DNA of 64,000 nucleotides from Granulicatella adiacens ATCC 49175 (GCF_025150565.1 NZ_CP102283.1:620001-684000); one strand, 5' to 3'; numbered from the stretch's first letter, positions 37,692-55,690 are shown. A program made the numbers and translations. The notes: generated by a model not told the origin, from the letters alone.

Positions 37692-38693
37692 ATGAATGAT
37701 TTAGCCTATTCAGGAGTGAATACGACCGTTCGTATTCTTGAACAGCAATTACTGTCCAAGGAACAATTGAATGGGATTCTCGTATCTAAATCCTTACAAC
37801 AAGCATTAGAAGCCTTGCAAAAGACAAGTTATGAGGTAGATGTACAAGAAGTTCTCGAATCAAGACAGTTCGATCCAGTCTTAGATGCCCATTTGAAGCG
37901 CAACTATGATGAGGTGTTAGAACTCATTCCGGATGCATCACTCCTTGATGTATTCTCGATTCGTTACACTTACCATAATTTAAAAGTTCTTCTGAAATCG
38001 AAGTTCTCTGGAAAAGACTTAAAGCATTTATGTGTACCGTTAGGACGTTATTCCTTCGAAACCTTAAATCAATTAGTCGAAACTCAAGATTCACTCGATG
38101 TACCAGATATTATGATTGAAGGGGTTCGTGAAGCGTATGCTGATTTTGAAAACTTTGGCCGCTTAGAAGCTGCCGATGTATTTATGGATCGCTACTATTT
38201 CAAACATCTTCGACTCATCGACCGTACTATGAATCAAGAAGTCATCCATCAAATCGTGAACATTATGATTGATTTGGAGAATATCACTATCTTAATCCGT
38301 GCTGCAAAGCAAAAACAATCACGCTCATTCTTAATTGGGGTATTGTCTAGCGAAGGAACAGTCGATAAGACATTATTAATCGACGAAGTGCTTGATAAGG
38401 GCACAGAGGCTCTTATTGACCTATATCGTCATGTTCCATACTATGACAAGATTGTTGCGATTTTAGAACAGGAAGAACATCCAGTCTTTGCATTGGAATT
38501 ATTAAAAGAAGAATTGATTTATCACATTCTAGAAGAAGCGACTTTTGAACCATTTGGACCGCTGCCAAGTCTTGCGTATATTCATGCGTTAGAGATGGAA
38601 GTAAAAAACCTTCGTCTATTACTGGTTGGTGTGGACAATGAGTTTACTGAAGAACAATTAAGAGAAAGGATGCGACCAGTTTATGTCTCATAA
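37692..38693 (+). CDS. ntpC: V-type ATPase subunit C (d-type)
   Basis: This 333-aa helical protein couples the central shaft to the rotor ring. It begins YSGVNTTVRILEQQLLSKEQ and contains the family-typical VFSIRYTYHNLKVLLKSKFS and the ending LEMEVKNLRLLLVGVDNEF. The position between E and G supports the call. It overlaps ntpG by 11 bases. Confidence 0.92.
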   Translation: MNDLAYSGVNTTVRILEQQLLSKEQLNGILVSKSLQQALEALQKTSYEVDVQEVLESRQFDPVLDAHLKRNYDEVLELIPDASLLDVFSIRYTYHNLKVLLKSKFSGKDLKHLCVPLGRYSFETLNQLVETQDSLDVPDIMIEGVREAYADFENFGRLEAADVFMDRYYFKHLRLIDRTMNQEVIHQIVNIMIDLENITILIRAAKQKQSRSFLIGVLSSEGTVDKTLLIDEVLDKGTEALIDLYRHVPYYDKIVAILEQEEHPVFALELLKEELIYHILEEATFEPFGPLPSLAYIHALEMEVKNLRLLLVGVDNEFTEEQLRERMRPVYVS

Positions 38694-38994
38694 AATTGCT
38701 GTAGTGGGCGACAAAGATTCCATCCTTCCTTTTAAAATTTTAGGGTTTGACGTGTATCCTTGCCATGAAGCGCAAAGTGCACGCAAGACGATTGATGAAC
38801 TTGCTGGAAATCAATTTGGGATTATTTATGTAACGGAAGCTATTGCTAGTCAGATTCCGGAAACAATTCGTCGTTATGATGCAGAAATTTCACCAGCCAT
38901 CATCCTTATTCCAAACCATAAAGGATCTTTAGGAATTGGAAAATCAAGAATTCAAGAAAATGTTGAAAAAGCGGTTGGACAAAACATCTTATAA
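38683..38994 (+). CDS. ntpG: V-type ATPase central stalk subunit G (F-type)
   Basis: The 103-aa protein has a Rossmann-like fold pattern: [20 protein letters not shown], then [18 protein letters not shown], then [20 protein letters not shown]. This is the small central-stalk subunit that binds NtpD. It lies between C and A as in Enterococcus. Confidence 0.92.
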   Translation: MSHKIAVVGDKDSILPFKILGFDVYPCHEAQSARKTIDELAGNQFGIIYVTEAIASQIPETIRRYDAEISPAIILIPNHKGSLGIGKSRIQENVEKAVGQNIL

Positions 38995-39025
38995 CCAACC
39001 AATTAAACCTAAGGGAGGTACCTCA

Positions 39026-40807
39026 GTGAAGATCGGAAGAATCGTAAAAGTATCAGGTCCTCTTGTGACTGCTGAAGGAATGGAAGATGCGAATATTCAA
39101 GATATTTGTCGTGTAGGTCATTTAGGTCTTATCGGTGAAATCATTGAAATGCGTAAAGATATCGCATCGATTCAAGTATATGAAGAAACTTCAGGAATTG
39201 GACCAGGAGAACCCGTCGAAACAACAGGGGAAGCATTATCTGTTGAATTGGCGCCAGGGATTGTATCTCAAATGTTTGATGGGATTCAACGTCCCCTCAA
39301 TAAATTTAAAGAAGTATCACAAAGTGACTTCTTAGTCCGCGGTACAAACGTGGATGCCCTTGATCGTGAAAAAGAGTGGGAATTCATTCCTACACTAGCT
39401 GTGGGTCAAGAAGTAGAAGCTGGAGACATTATCGGTTATGTACAAGAAACTAAAGTTGTACAACATAAAATCATGGTGCCTTACGGTGTTAAAGGAAAAT
39501 TAACTAAAGTTGAAGCTGGAAACTTCAAGATTGAAGATACAGTGTACCAAATCGAAACAGAATCAGGTGTGCGCGATTTCAACTTAATCCAACGTTGGCC
39601 AGTACGTCGTGGGCGCCCTTATAAAGTAAAGAAAAATACGGAAGTTCCAATGTTAACAGGACAACGTGTTATCGATACTTTCTTCCCAGTAACAAAAGGG
39701 GGAGCAGCAGCTGTACCAGGACCATTCGGAGCTGGTAAAACAGTGGTGCAACACCAAATCGCAAAATGGGCAGACGTGGATATCGTAGTATACGTAGGTT
39801 GTGGAGAACGTGGAAACGAAATGACAGACGTATTGAATGAGTTCCCAGAATTGATTGACCCAACAACGGGCGAATCTATCATGGAACGTACCATCTTAAT
39901 CGCAAACACTTCTAACATGCCTGTAGCGGCTCGTGAAGCGTCTATTTATACAGGTATCACGATTGCGGAATACTTCCGTGATATGGGTTATAACGTAGCT
40001 ATTATGGCGGACTCAACATCACGTTGGGCAGAAGCGCTTCGTGAAATGTCTGGACGTCTAGAAGAAATGCCAGGGGACGAAGGTTACCCAGCATACTTAG
40101 GAAGCCGTATCGCAGAATACTACGAACGTGCAGGACGTGTTGAGACATTAGGTAGCGATGGCCGTGAAGGTACCATTACAGCAATCGGTGCCGTATCACC
40201 TCCAGGGGGAGATACTTCAGAACCTGTTACACAAAATACATTGCGTGTAGCTAAAGTATTCTGGGGATTAGATGCAACATTGGCTCAAAAACGTCACTTC
40301 CCATCTATGAACTGGTTAACTTCTTACTCATTGTATGATCCAGAAGTGGGTAAATACATGGACGAAAACGTACATGCAAACTGGTCTGAATATGTGCAAC
40401 ATGCCATGAACACTTTACAAGAAGAAGCAAGCTTAGAAGAAATCGTTCGTTTAGTTGGTCTTGAATCATTATCTGAACGTGACCGCCTAACGATGATGAC
40501 CGCTAAAATGCTTCGTGAAGACTTCTTACAACAAAATGCGTTTGACGATGTCGATACATTCACCTCTCGTGAGAAACAATATCGCATGTTAGAACTCATC
40601 TTGACATTTGAAAAAGAAGCGCGTCGTGCGATGAAACTCGGTTCATACTATGCTGAAATCATCGACGGAACAGAAGATGTGCGTGATCGTATCGCACGTT
40701 CAAAATATATTCCAGAATCTGAAATTGCTCGCTTCGATGAAATCAGAGAGCAAATTAAAACAGATATCGAAAAAACAATTCAACATGGAGGGATGACACA
40801 TGCTTAA
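39026..40807 (+). CDS. ntpA: V-type ATPase catalytic subunit A
   Basis: This is the catalytic ATPase subunit, 593 aa. The P-loop GPFGAGKT is at residues 232-239, the same position as in E. hirae NtpA. The family insert region follows residue about 110, and GCGERGNEM and SSPPGG-like ([12 protein letters not shown]) motifs are present. The frame is open upstream to 38936 within ntpG, but the GTG at 39026 preceded by AAGGGAGGT is the true start. It overlaps ntpB by 8 bases. Confidence 0.97.
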   Translation: MKIGRIVKVSGPLVTAEGMEDANIQDICRVGHLGLIGEIIEMRKDIASIQVYEETSGIGPGEPVETTGEALSVELAPGIVSQMFDGIQRPLNKFKEVSQSDFLVRGTNVDALDREKEWEFIPTLAVGQEVEAGDIIGYVQETKVVQHKIMVPYGVKGKLTKVEAGNFKIEDTVYQIETESGVRDFNLIQRWPVRRGRPYKVKKNTEVPMLTGQRVIDTFFPVTKGGAAAVPGPFGAGKTVVQHQIAKWADVDIVVYVGCGERGNEMTDVLNEFPELIDPTTGESIMERTILIANTSNMPVAAREASIYTGITIAEYFRDMGYNVAIMADSTSRWAEALREMSGRLEEMPGDEGYPAYLGSRIAEYYERAGRVETLGSDGREGTITAIGAVSPPGGDTSEPVTQNTLRVAKVFWGLDATLAQKRHFPSMNWLTSYSLYDPEVGKYMDENVHANWSEYVQHAMNTLQEEASLEEIVRLVGLESLSERDRLTMMTAKMLREDFLQQNAFDDVDTFTSREKQYRMLELILTFEKEARRAMKLGSYYAEIIDGTEDVRDRIARSKYIPESEIARFDEIREQIKTDIEKTIQHGGMTHA

Positions 40808-42176
40808 AGAGTATCGTACGATTAGTGAAGTTGTTGGCCCTTTAATGATGGTTGAACAAGTCGAAGGCGTTAAATATGATGAGTTGGTTGAAATCCAATT
40901 ACAAAATGGTGAATTACGTCATGGACAAGTACTGGAAGTAAACGAAGATAAAGCAATGGTTCAAATTTTCGAAGGACCAAGCGGAATCAACATTCGTGAC
41001 ACAAAAGTACGTTTCCGCGGTAAACCATTATCATTAAACGTATCTGAAGACATGATTGGTCGTATTTTCGATGGGATGGGGAACGTCATGGATGACGGCC
41101 CAGAAATCCTTCCAGAAGCGACTTTAGATGTAAACGGACAAGCGATTAATCCAGTTTCTCGTGACTATCCGGATGAATTTATTCAAACAGGGATTTCTGC
41201 GATTGACCACTTGAACACTCTTGTTCGTGGACAAAAATTACCAGTATTCTCTGGTTCAGGGCTTCCTCACAAAGAGTTAGCAGCTCAAATCGCCCGTCAA
41301 GCGACTGTATTAAATAGCGACGAAAAATTCGCGGTAGTATTTGCTGCAATGGGGATTACTTTCGATGAAGCGGAATACTTCATGGAAGATTTCCGTAAGA
41401 CTGGGGCGATTGACCGTTCAGTCATGTTCCTAAACTTAGCGAGCGACCCAGCGATTGAACGTATTGCGACTCCAAAAATCGCATTAACAACAGCTGAGTA
41501 CTTAGCCTTTGAAAAAGGAATGCACGTACTTGTTATCATGACAGACATGACAAACTACTGTGAAGCGCTTCGTGAAATTTCAGCGGCTCGTCGTGAAGTT
41601 CCAGGACGTCGTGGATATCCAGGTTACTTATATACAAATCTTTCTACTATTTACGAACGTGCAGGACGTATCGTTGGAAAACCAGGATCAGTAACGCAAA
41701 TTCCAATCCTTTCAATGCCTGAAGATGATATTACTCACCCAATTCCTGACTTAACAGGATATATTACAGAAGGACAAATCATTTTGGACCGTGCTCTTGA
41801 TAAACAAGGGATTCAACCTCCAATTAATGTACTACCTTCATTATCTCGTTTAAAAGATAAAGGTTCAGGTGAAGGAAAGACTCGTAAGGACCACGCGCCA
41901 ACGATGAACCAATTGTTCGCGGCTTATGCGACTGGTAAACAAGCTAAAGAACTTGCAGTTGTATTAGGAGAATCTGCATTATCAAAAACGGATAAGAAAT
42001 ATGTAGAGTTTACAGAACGCTTTGAACGTGAATATGTTGGACAAGGTTTCTACACGAACCGTTCAATCCAAGAAACATTAGACCTTGGATGGGAACTCTT
42101 ATCAATCCTTCCACGTACGGAATTGAAACGGATTAAGGATGAGTTATTAGATGAATACCTTCCGGAAGGGGAGTGA
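40800..42176 (+). CDS. ntpB: V-type ATPase regulatory subunit B
   Basis: This is the non-catalytic nucleotide-binding subunit, 458 aa, which alternates with NtpA in the hexamer. It begins [20 protein letters not shown]. The degenerate P-loop region reads [15 protein letters not shown], so the Lys-Thr of a true P-loop is lost as in all B subunits. It has the arginine finger region [12 protein letters not shown]. Translation is coupled with ntpA. Confidence 0.97.
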   Translation: MLKEYRTISEVVGPLMMVEQVEGVKYDELVEIQLQNGELRHGQVLEVNEDKAMVQIFEGPSGINIRDTKVRFRGKPLSLNVSEDMIGRIFDGMGNVMDDGPEILPEATLDVNGQAINPVSRDYPDEFIQTGISAIDHLNTLVRGQKLPVFSGSGLPHKELAAQIARQATVLNSDEKFAVVFAAMGITFDEAEYFMEDFRKTGAIDRSVMFLNLASDPAIERIATPKIALTTAEYLAFEKGMHVLVIMTDMTNYCEALREISAARREVPGRRGYPGYLYTNLSTIYERAGRIVGKPGSVTQIPILSMPEDDITHPIPDLTGYITEGQIILDRALDKQGIQPPINVLPSLSRLKDKGSGEGKTRKDHAPTMNQLFAAYATGKQAKELAVVLGESALSKTDKKYVEFTERFEREYVGQGFYTNRSIQETLDLGWELLSILPRTELKRIKDELLDEYLPEGE

Positions 42177-42181
42177 TTCCT

Positions 42182-42814
42182 TTGACACGATTGAATGTCA
42201 AACCAACCCGAATGGAATTGACGAAATTAAAGCATCGTCTTGTCGTGTCAAAAAGGGGGCATAAACTCCTAAAGGATAAACAAGATGAGTTAATGCGTCA
42301 GTTCATCGAATTAATTCGAAAAAATAATGCGTTACGTGATGCGGTTGAAACTCGTCTCGTAGAAGGGATGAAGAGCTTCGTTCTTGCAAAGGCAACATTA
42401 GAAGAAGCGTTCATTGAAGAGCTCGTGGCGATTCCACCTCAAAGCGTATCCTTAGATCTTCAAGAAAAGAACATTATGAGTGTATATGTTCCAGAAATGA
42501 ATTTCACTGTGAAAGATGAAAATGAGGAAAGTGACTTCAAATATGGTTACTTAAACTCAAACAGTGAGATTGATGATTCTGTAGAGCAAATCTCAGATGT
42601 GTTAAATGATCTACTAGAATTGACAGAGATTGAAAAAACTTGCCAACTTCTTGCAGATGAAATCGAGAAAACAAGACGTCGTGTAAACGCCCTTGAATAT
42701 CGATTGATCCCACAATTAGAAGAAACGATTTACTTTATCGAAATGAAACTTGAAGAAAATGAACGCGCAAGCATTACTCGTATTATGAAAGTCAAAGATA
42801 TGGGACAAAAATAA
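42182..42814 (+). CDS. ntpD: V-type ATPase central shaft subunit D
   Basis: This is the rotating shaft, a long two-helix coiled coil of 210 aa. It begins [19 protein letters not shown] and [16 protein letters not shown], which closely follow known NtpD. The frame extends to a GTG at 42173, but AGGGGAGTG (42167-42175) sits 6 bases before the TTG at 42182, and this start matches family N-termini. A strong terminator follows, so this is the last gene of the operon. No ntpH or ntpJ is present. Confidence 0.94.
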   Translation: MTRLNVKPTRMELTKLKHRLVVSKRGHKLLKDKQDELMRQFIELIRKNNALRDAVETRLVEGMKSFVLAKATLEEAFIEELVAIPPQSVSLDLQEKNIMSVYVPEMNFTVKDENEESDFKYGYLNSNSEIDDSVEQISDVLNDLLELTEIEKTCQLLADEIEKTRRRVNALEYRLIPQLEETIYFIEMKLEENERASITRIMKVKDMGQK

Positions 42815-42820
42815 AATGAG

Positions 42821-42853
42821 GTCCTTAGCACTATTTGTGCTAAGGACTTTTTT
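42821..42853 (+). terminator. Terminator of the ntp operon
   Basis: GTCCTTAGCAC (42821-42831) and GTGCTAAGGAC (42837-42847) form a perfect 11-bp stem with a 5-base loop and six T. Confidence 0.95.
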
Positions 42854-42884
42854 GCATTTAAATTTTGTTAAATAATAAACAAAA

Positions 42885-49228
<6,344 letters not shown>

Positions 49229-49247
49229 GAAAGAAACAATCATTGCC

Positions 49248-49276
49248 TATAAGGGCCCACCTAACCAGCCCTTATA
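49248..49276 (+). other. Hairpin after the GH101 gene
   Basis: TATAAGGGC (49248-49256) pairs perfectly with GCCCTTATA (49268-49276). There is no T run, so it is more likely a 3'-end stabilising structure or processing site than a terminator. Confidence 0.6.
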
Positions 49277-49299
49277 ATCATGAAAAATAGTCTGCCCTC

Positions 49300-49336
49300 A
49301 AACCGGTTCACAATGTGAGCCGGTTTTCTCCTTTTA
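49300..49336 (+). terminator. Terminator of the GH101 gene
   Basis: AACCGGTTCA (49301-49310) pairs with TGAGCCGGTT (49316-49325), with one G-T pair, followed by a T-rich tail (TTCTCCTTTT). Confidence 0.82.
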
Positions 49337-49349
49337 AAAAAGTAAAAGG

Positions 49350-49378
49350 TTGCAAAATATTTTGAAATAGCGTAAAAT
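49350..49378 (+). promoter_or_regulatory. Promoter of the T-box-ileS unit
   Basis: TTGCAA (49350-49355), a 17-bp spacer and TAAAAT (49373-49378) lie just before the T-box leader. Confidence 0.72.
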
Positions 49379-49386
49379 TTATCTGT

Positions 49387-49624
49387 TCAATGAAGAGAAC
49401 AACTTGTGTAAATATACTTTTTAGAGAGCCGATTGTAGGTGGAAGGTTGGCAGTCCCTGTTTATAGCAAGAATCATCTCTTGGAAACTTTTCTGAAATAC
49501 ATGATAGATTAAGAAGGGTCGCTTAAATGGCGTTAACAATTTACCTAGGCAAATGAATATCATTTGTAAATATGGGTGGTACCGCGGAATTGATTTCGCC
49601 CCTGCTGTTTGCAGGGGCTTTTTT
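49387..49624 (+). promoter_or_regulatory. Isoleucine T-box riboswitch
   Basis: The leader has the T-box sequence GGGTGGTACCGCGG (49574-49587) and the AGAGAGCCGAT-type Stem I element near 49423. The terminator is GCCCCTGC (49598-49605) with GCAGGGGC (49611-49618) plus six T. The likely specifier is ATC; the stretch AATCATCTC at 49471-49479 offers ATC at 49472 or 49475, both Ile. Uncharged tRNA-Ile would stabilise the antiterminator and turn on ileS. The exact 5' end is approximate. Confidence 0.93.
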
Positions 49625-49676
49625 ATATTTTGCGGAACAATGATTGTAAGAGAAGTCTAATTAAGGAGGAAATTTG

Positions 49677-52466
49677 ATGAAAATGAAGGAAACCTTACAA
49701 ATTGGGAAAACAGAATTTCCAATGCGTGGGAACTTACCAACAAAAGAAGTAGAGTATCAAAAAGAATGGGAAGAAGCCGATGTATACGGACAACGTCAAG
49801 CAAAGAATGAAGGGAAACCATCATTCGTTCTTCATGATGGACCACCATATGCTAATGGTGCACTTCATATGGGACATGCCTTAAACAAAATTTCGAAGGA
49901 CTTTATTGTTCGTAGTAAATCAATGAGCGGATTCCGTGCGCCGTATGTTCCAGGATGGGATACACATGGACTTCCAATCGAGCAAGCTCTTGCGAATGCT
50001 GAAGGGGTTGACCGTAAAAAATTATCAATTGCTGAATTCCGTAAATTATGTGCGGAATACGCATTACGTCAAGTGGACAACCAACGTGCGGAATTTAAAC
50101 GTTTAGGAGTTACTGGTACATGGGATAATCCGTACCTAACGCTTCAACCAGAATTCGAAGCAGAACAAATTCGTGTATTTGGTAAAATGGCTGAAAATGG
50201 CTATATTTACAAAGGGTTAAAACCTATTTACTGGTCTCCATCAAGTGAATCTTCACTTGCCGAAGCTGAAATTGAATATAAAGACGTAGAAAGCCCATCT
50301 ATTTATGTGGCGTTCAAAGTGAAAGACGGAAAAGGTGTTGTATCTGATGATGCGTCATTCGTTATTTGGACAACAACTCCTTGGACACTTCCAGCAAACT
50401 TAGGGATTTTCGTACATCCTGACTATGTATACGCAGAAGTGAAAACTGAAAAAGGTACTTTTGTAGTAGCAAAAGAATTAGTGAACTCACTTGCTGAAAC
50501 TCTAGGTTGGGAATCAGTGGAAGTAGTAAAAGAATTCCGTGGAAATGAATTGGAATATGCAACAGCATGGCATCCATTCTACGAACGTGAATCACTAGTG
50601 ATGCTAGGGGACTACGTAACGCTTGATGCGGGTACTGGTTTAGTTCACTCAGCTCCTGGACACGGGGAAGACGACTTCTACTATTCACGTAAATACAACT
50701 TAGATGTATTATCACCAGTGGATAACCAAGGTCATTACACGGCGGAAGCTCCTGGTTTTGAAGGAATGTTCTATGCTAAAGCAAATAAAGTCATTACAGA
50801 CATGTTAGCTGACAATGGTTCATTACTAAAACTAAGCTATTTCGTGCATAGTTACCCACATGACTGGAGAACGAAGAAACCAGTTATCTTCCGTGCAACT
50901 CCACAATGGTTTGCGTCAATCGATACGTTCCGTCAAGATATCTTAGATGTGATTGAAAATGATGTGAAATGGTATCATCCATCAGGTCAAGTCCGTATTT
51001 ATAACATGGTTCGCGACCGTGGTGACTGGGTTATCTCTCGTCAACGTGTATGGGGGGTTCCACTTCCTGTATTCTACGGTGAAAACGGAGAACCAATCAT
51101 CACTCCAGAAACAATCGAACACGTTGCTAAACTAGTAGGAGAATTCGGTTCTGACGTATGGTTCGAGCGTGAAGCAAAAGACTTATTACCAGAAGGGTTC
51201 ACACATCCAAGCAGTCCAAATGGAACATTTACAAAAGAAATGGACATCATGGATGTATGGTTCGACTCAGGTAGCTCACATGCTGGCGTATTAAGCGTTC
51301 GTCCAGAATTAACATTCCCAGCTGATTTATACTTAGAAGGATCAGACCAATACCGTGGATGGTTCAACTCAAGTTTAACAACAAGTGTAGCGGTTCATAA
51401 ACAAGCACCTTATAAAGCGGTTCTTTCTCAAGGGTTCGTAATGGACGGAGAAGGTAAGAAGATGAGTAAATCTCTAGGAAACGTCATCTCACCTGCAAAA
51501 GAGATGCAAACAAAAGGGGCAGACATTATTCGTCTATGGGTATCTTCTGTGGACTATGAATCAGACGTACGTATCAGTACTGAAATCTTAAACCAAATCT
51601 CTGAAGCATACCGTAAGATTCGTAACACAATGCGCTTTATGTTAGCGAACACTACAGACTTCGAACCATCTAAACATGCCGTAGCGTTTAAAGACCTACG
51701 TAGTGTGGACCAATACATGATGATTCGTTTCAATGATGTTGTGAAGACCATTGAAGAAGCGTATGAAAACTACGAGTTCTCAACTATTTACCAAACAGTG
51801 ATGAACTTCTGTACCGTTGATTTATCACAATTTTACTTAGACTTTGCAAAAGACGTTGTGTATATCGAACATGAAGATAACTACCAACGTCGTGCAATGC
51901 AAACAGTCATCTACGATATTTTAGTGAAATTAACGAAATTACTAAGTCCAATCTTAGTTCACACGAGTGAAGAAGTTTGGAAATACTTGAAGGAAGAAGA
52001 AGCTTATGTTCAATTAGCTGATTTCCCAGCAGTTGAAAATTACGAAAACAAAGAGGAAGTATTAGCACAATGGGCTGAATTCTTCAAAGTTCGTAACACT
52101 GCTTTGAAAGCTTTAGAAGAAGCTCGTAACGAGAAATTAATCGGTAAGAACTTCGAGGCAAAAGTAACGCTTTACCCATCTAATGAAGTTCGTGCTTTAT
52201 TAGACAGCTTAAACACCAATGTTGCTCAATTATTCATCGTAAGTGAATTAGAAGTGGCTGCAGAAGGAGTTGAAGCTCCAGCGAATGCGGTTGAAGGCGA
52301 AGGCGTGAAAGTCGTTGTTGAACATGCCAAAGGTGAAACTTGTGAACGTTGCCGTGCTGTGAAGATTGAAGTAGGAACATTAGAAGATGCACCAACTTTA
52401 TGTCATCGTTGTGCAGCAATTGTACGCGAACACTTCCCAGAAGCATTAGTTTCGGAAGCAGAATAG
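49677..52466 (+). CDS. ileS: Isoleucyl-tRNA synthetase
   Basis: The enzyme charges tRNA-Ile with isoleucine and edits valine. The class I signatures are HMGH in [11 protein letters not shown] and KMSKS in [10 protein letters not shown]. The editing domain shows [13 protein letters not shown]. The C-terminus has a zinc site with four cysteines (CERCR and CHRCA). The length of 929 aa is that of the bacterial-type enzyme, which is usually sensitive to mupirocin. The frame begins with TTG at 49674, but the AGGAGG spacing favours the ATG at 49677. Expression is under the T-box directly upstream. Confidence 0.97.
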   Translation: MKMKETLQIGKTEFPMRGNLPTKEVEYQKEWEEADVYGQRQAKNEGKPSFVLHDGPPYANGALHMGHALNKISKDFIVRSKSMSGFRAPYVPGWDTHGLPIEQALANAEGVDRKKLSIAEFRKLCAEYALRQVDNQRAEFKRLGVTGTWDNPYLTLQPEFEAEQIRVFGKMAENGYIYKGLKPIYWSPSSESSLAEAEIEYKDVESPSIYVAFKVKDGKGVVSDDASFVIWTTTPWTLPANLGIFVHPDYVYAEVKTEKGTFVVAKELVNSLAETLGWESVEVVKEFRGNELEYATAWHPFYERESLVMLGDYVTLDAGTGLVHSAPGHGEDDFYYSRKYNLDVLSPVDNQGHYTAEAPGFEGMFYAKANKVITDMLADNGSLLKLSYFVHSYPHDWRTKKPVIFRATPQWFASIDTFRQDILDVIENDVKWYHPSGQVRIYNMVRDRGDWVISRQRVWGVPLPVFYGENGEPIITPETIEHVAKLVGEFGSDVWFEREAKDLLPEGFTHPSSPNGTFTKEMDIMDVWFDSGSSHAGVLSVRPELTFPADLYLEGSDQYRGWFNSSLTTSVAVHKQAPYKAVLSQGFVMDGEGKKMSKSLGNVISPAKEMQTKGADIIRLWVSSVDYESDVRISTEILNQISEAYRKIRNTMRFMLANTTDFEPSKHAVAFKDLRSVDQYMMIRFNDVVKTIEEAYENYEFSTIYQTVMNFCTVDLSQFYLDFAKDVVYIEHEDNYQRRAMQTVIYDILVKLTKLLSPILVHTSEEVWKYLKEEEAYVQLADFPAVENYENKEEVLAQWAEFFKVRNTALKALEEARNEKLIGKNFEAKVTLYPSNEVRALLDSLNTNVAQLFIVSELEVAAEGVEAPANAVEGEGVKVVVEHAKGETCERCRAVKIEVGTLEDAPTLCHRCAAIVREHFPEALVSEAE

Positions 52467-52477
52467 TAAAATTTTAA

Positions 52478-52511
52478 CTGAGCCTGAGAAATTCGGCTCA
52501 GTTTTTTTGAA
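52478..52511 (+). terminator. Terminator of ileS
   Basis: AACTGAGCC (52478-52486) and GGCTCAGTT (52497-52505) form a perfect 9-bp stem followed by seven T. Confidence 0.92.
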
Positions 52512-52564
52512 TAAAAATCATATAAAAATCGGCCTTAAGTACCATGTTTAACAAGATGAGAATG

Positions 52565-52573
52565 ATACAATAA
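52565..52573 (+). promoter_or_regulatory. Extended -10 promoter of xpaC-telA
   Basis: TGATACAAT is a TGn-TACAAT extended -10, 21 bases before the start codon of the next gene. The -35 region (CATGTT) is weak. Confidence 0.5.
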
Positions 52574-52593
52574 TGCTATAAGGAGGGAATGCC

Positions 52594-53271
52594 ATGAAAC
52601 AGTGGTTTAGACTAATAAAATTGAGCTTTTTTATCTTGTTAACGTATAGATTGGCGGATTATGTGGATGGCTCAATGAAAAAAGGGATAGTAGTAACTGT
52701 TTTATTACTTGCCATTTTCTTTTTTGTTCTATTTCCTCGAGAGATGGAGGTTCAATCATTTTTTGAAAAAACAAAGAAACCTTTGAAAAAGACTTCCACT
52801 AAAGTACAAGAAGGGTATGAACAATCTGGACTTTCCAAACAGGATATTGAGTATTTTAGACAAAAAATGGCGGTCGTAAAAGATCAAATCAACGAAATTG
52901 AGGACAATATCCAAGGGTATACAAAACTCAGAATTATTGCGAATCGCTATAATACTTCTATAACAATGAAGGATTACTTTAGAGAACTTGTGGCAAATCC
53001 AGAAAAGTTACCAGATGCGGATTTGTTTGTGCATACTTGTGTGCCTTCGTTAAAAGAAATGACAACAGCCTACCGGAAGATGAGTGAACAACCTGTTAAA
53101 GGTAGTGAAACTTATCAAACGTTGCAAGAATTGGCTGAAAAGATTGAACTCACTTGTGAGAAGTTAGAAGAAGATTATTTACATTTCCAAAAAGATAGAA
53201 TTCAAAATTCTGAAGCAGAAATGGACTATGTCTCTCGAAAGATTCTAGAAAAAGGTAAAGGAGCAAAATAA
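52594..53271 (+). CDS. xpaC: XpaC family membrane protein
   Basis: The 225-aa protein has two N-terminal hydrophobic segments ([18 protein letters not shown] and [17 protein letters not shown]) followed by a helical cytosolic domain ([20 protein letters not shown]). It matches XpaC, named for hydrolysis of 5-bromo-4-chloroindolyl phosphate, whose true role is unclear. The downstream telA gene starts after one base, and this pair is a common Firmicute operon linked to tellurite and envelope-stress tolerance. Confidence 0.82.
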   Translation: MKQWFRLIKLSFFILLTYRLADYVDGSMKKGIVVTVLLLAIFFFVLFPREMEVQSFFEKTKKPLKKTSTKVQEGYEQSGLSKQDIEYFRQKMAVVKDQINEIEDNIQGYTKLRIIANRYNTSITMKDYFRELVANPEKLPDADLFVHTCVPSLKEMTTAYRKMSEQPVKGSETYQTLQELAEKIELTCEKLEEDYLHFQKDRIQNSEAEMDYVSRKILEKGKGAK

Positions 53272-53272
53272 A

Positions 53273-54466
53273 ATGACAGAAGAAAAAACTAGCATGGTAG
53301 ATGCCCTCATTCAAAATCCCTTTGGTGAGGATGTTGTGAAAAATACAAGTTTACAAGATGTTTCGGCTGATTTTCCACAAGAACAAGTGGAACCACAAAA
53401 GGCTTTGGTGGATTCATTGCCCGAGAAACAACAAGAACAAGCTCGAGCTTTAGCGAAACAAATCGATGAAAAAAATATGCAAGCCATTATTAGTTATGGT
53501 GCGGGAGCTCAAAAGCAATTAGGGGAGTTTTCACATTCAATGCTTGCCCATGTTCAAAATAAAGATACTGGAGAAATTGGCGACACCTTAAATGAATTGA
53601 TGATGCGCCTCAACGAGACGAATCCACAAGATTTAGTGGCAGAGGACTCTAATATTTTCCGTAAAATTTTTGGACGTGTGAAGAAATCTATTTACGAAAT
53701 GCAATCGAAATATCAAGAAGTTGGATCTCAAGTAGATAAGATTGCTGTGAAATTAGACCATGAAAAAAATGGCTTATTAAATGATAATTTATCTCTTGAA
53801 CAGCTCTATCAACGAAATAAAGAATTTTTTGAAGCATTAAGCATCTATATTGCTGCAGGGGAATTAAAAATTGAAGAAATGCAACAAACATTAATTCCTG
53901 AAGCCATGAAGAAAGCCCAAGAAACTGGAGACCAAATGGATGTACAAACCGTTAATGATTTGCATCAGTTCCTTGATCGTTTGGAAAAAAGAAATCACGA
54001 CTTGAAATTAACGCGCCAGATGACGATTCAACAAGCACCACAAATTCGCTTAATTCAAAATACGAATCAAACATTGGCAGAAAAAATTCAATCTTCTATT
54101 ACAACAACGATTCCTTTATGGAAAAATCAAATTGCGATTGCAATGACATTACTTCGTCAAAAAGATGCGGTTACAGCGCAACGACAAGTGTCTGAAACAA
54201 CGAACCAATTAATTCAAAAGAATTCGGAAATGTTGAAAATTTCGACGATTGAAACAGCTCGTGAAAATGAACGAGGTATTATCGATTTAGAAACACTTCA
54301 AAAGACACAACAAGACTTAATTGAAACGTTAGAAGAAACGATCTTGATTCAACAAGAAGGTCGTCAAAAACGTAGAAAAGCAGAATATGAATTGACACAA
54401 ATGGAGCAAGAACTTCGAGAAAATCTATTAATATTAAGTCAAAAAGAAAAACGAATCAATCAATAA
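53273..54466 (+). CDS. telA: TelA family toxic-anion resistance protein
   Basis: The 397-aa, largely helical protein belongs to TelA/YceH. Typical segments are [39 protein letters not shown] with [20 protein letters not shown], and [20 protein letters not shown]. Family members are linked to tellurite and antimicrobial-peptide tolerance, with an unknown mechanism. It forms an operon with xpaC and ends before a strong terminator. Confidence 0.93.
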   Translation: MTEEKTSMVDALIQNPFGEDVVKNTSLQDVSADFPQEQVEPQKALVDSLPEKQQEQARALAKQIDEKNMQAIISYGAGAQKQLGEFSHSMLAHVQNKDTGEIGDTLNELMMRLNETNPQDLVAEDSNIFRKIFGRVKKSIYEMQSKYQEVGSQVDKIAVKLDHEKNGLLNDNLSLEQLYQRNKEFFEALSIYIAAGELKIEEMQQTLIPEAMKKAQETGDQMDVQTVNDLHQFLDRLEKRNHDLKLTRQMTIQQAPQIRLIQNTNQTLAEKIQSSITTTIPLWKNQIAIAMTLLRQKDAVTAQRQVSETTNQLIQKNSEMLKISTIETARENERGIIDLETLQKTQQDLIETLEETILIQQEGRQKRRKAEYELTQMEQELRENLLILSQKEKRINQ

Positions 54467-54486
54467 AGGATGGATTCGGATAAATG

Positions 54487-54550
54487 AAAAATCTTTACCT
54501 GCTCATTCCATTCGGATGAAATAAGGTAAAGATTTTTATTTTTCAGTAAA
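54487..54550 (+). terminator. Terminator after telA
   Basis: AAAAATCTTTACC (54487-54499) and GGTAAAGATTTTT (54535-54547) form a perfect 13-bp stem. The loop holds a second TCATTCC/GGATGA hairpin. Confidence 0.87.
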
Positions 54551-54611
54551 ACATCAATATATTTCACATTATGACAAATGCTTAACAAAATGATAAACTC
54601 TGCCGTGAACC

Positions 54612-54640
54612 TTGATATTTTCTCTAACATTATTTAAAAT
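54612..54640 (+). promoter_or_regulatory. Promoter of the two-gene envelope unit
   Basis: TTGATA (54612-54617), a 17-bp spacer and TAAAAT (54635-54640) lie 40 bases before the start of the next gene. Confidence 0.72.
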
Positions 54641-54680
54641 AGGATGAAAGGAAAAAAATATTATTTAATGAGGTGAAAAA

Positions 54681-55172
54681 ATGCACGTATGGGTTGTAGT
54701 TCTAGCGTTATTAGCATTAGCAGTATTTTTCTTATTCATTTCACTATTCTTAAAGGATAATCAAAATGAAGAGGAGATTGATGAATTAGCGGAAGGTTTA
54801 TTGGAATTAAATCGTGAAGTATATTCATTAAAGAAAAAAATTCAAGAATTAGAAGGGACAACTGTATACAAAGGACCATCAGTTGAGCCAACTTACGAAG
54901 AAGTTCGCGCTGCAAAACAAGCAGAAGTTCGTGTTGCTGAAAAACCAGTTTTAGAGGTAGTTCAAGAAACGACTCCCGTTGAAGAAGAAGTAACTACAGT
55001 AGAAGAAGTTGCTGTGGAAGAATCTGGTCGTCTACACAATGTAACTAAACAACAAATTATTACATTATTTAGCCATGGAAATTCAGTAGAAACAATTTCT
55101 GAGCAATTGAATGTACCTGTTTCAACAGTACAATTAGTGATTGATAATTATTTTGAAGCAGATGCGAAATAA
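54681..55172 (+). CDS. Membrane-anchored coiled-coil protein with C-terminal HTH-like segment
   Basis: The 163-aa protein has one N-terminal helix (VWVVVLALLALAVFFLFISL), a coiled coil (NEEEIDELAEGLLELNREVY), an acidic Val/Glu linker and a C-terminal segment, KQQIITLFSHGNSVETISEQ followed by LNVPVSTVQLVIDNYF, that looks like a sigma-type helix-turn-helix. This is the pattern of DUF6115/SwrB-like proteins. Its function is unknown. The next gene follows after 14 bases. Confidence 0.68.
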   Translation: MHVWVVVLALLALAVFFLFISLFLKDNQNEEEIDELAEGLLELNREVYSLKKKIQELEGTTVYKGPSVEPTYEEVRAAKQAEVRVAEKPVLEVVQETTPVEEEVTTVEEVAVEESGRLHNVTKQQIITLFSHGNSVETISEQLNVPVSTVQLVIDNYFEADAK

Positions 55173-55186
55173 GGAGGAAGAAGAAC

Positions 55187-55678
55187 ATGAGTAAAACGAA
55201 ATTTCGTTCTTTAGGAATGGGCTTCTTAGTAGCAGCGTTAATTTTAGCATTGGTAACAGTGATTTGGCCATTAGTTCCGCAATCATTGAAAAGCCAATTG
55301 GATGCAGTGAATTTGCCAATCGTTACTGAAGGAGCAAATGAAGCAAGCTATAAAGCCGCTTACGAATCTTTATTAGCTGAAAAAGAATCAAGTAGTAAAG
55401 CATCGTCAACAAGTGCTTCAGCTACGACTCAAGCTTCAACAACAGAAGCAGCAACTACTCAATCTTCAAAACCTGTATCTATTACAGTTGAAGAAGGTGA
55501 ATCATCAAATGATGTTGCTGAAAAATTAGAAAAAGCTGGATTAATTAAGAGTGCCAAAGAATTTGTTGATTACTTAACAACAAATAATATCGCTGAAAAC
55601 ATCTGGACTGGAACTTTCGAGATTAAACCAGGAAGTTCTAATGAAGAAATCGCACGTGCTATTGGTGCGTTACGTTAA
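55187..55678 (+). CDS. MltG/YceG-like small membrane protein
   Basis: The 163-aa protein has an N-terminal membrane helix (GMGFLVAALILALVTVIWPL), a Ser/Thr/Ala-rich linker and a C-terminal domain, VEEGESSNDVAEKLEKAGLI followed by YLTTNNIAENIWTGTFEIKP. The latter matches the LysM-like N-terminal part of the MltG/YceG endolytic transglycosylase but lacks its catalytic part. It may therefore bind or sense cell wall rather than cut it. It is in an operon with the preceding anchor protein. Confidence 0.7.
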   Translation: MSKTKFRSLGMGFLVAALILALVTVIWPLVPQSLKSQLDAVNLPIVTEGANEASYKAAYESLLAEKESSSKASSTSASATTQASTTEAATTQSSKPVSITVEEGESSNDVAEKLEKAGLIKSAKEFVDYLTTNNIAENIWTGTFEIKPGSSNEEIARAIGALR

Positions 55679-55690
55679 TAAGAAATGCAG

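Noticed and set aside
38936-39025. N-terminal extension of NtpA overlapping ntpG
   Set aside because: The GTG at 39026 has a strong ribosome site and gives exactly the family length of 593 aa.
49248-49276. Terminator directly after the GH101 gene
   Set aside because: The stem is perfect but has no T run; the hairpin at 49300-49336 is the better terminator.
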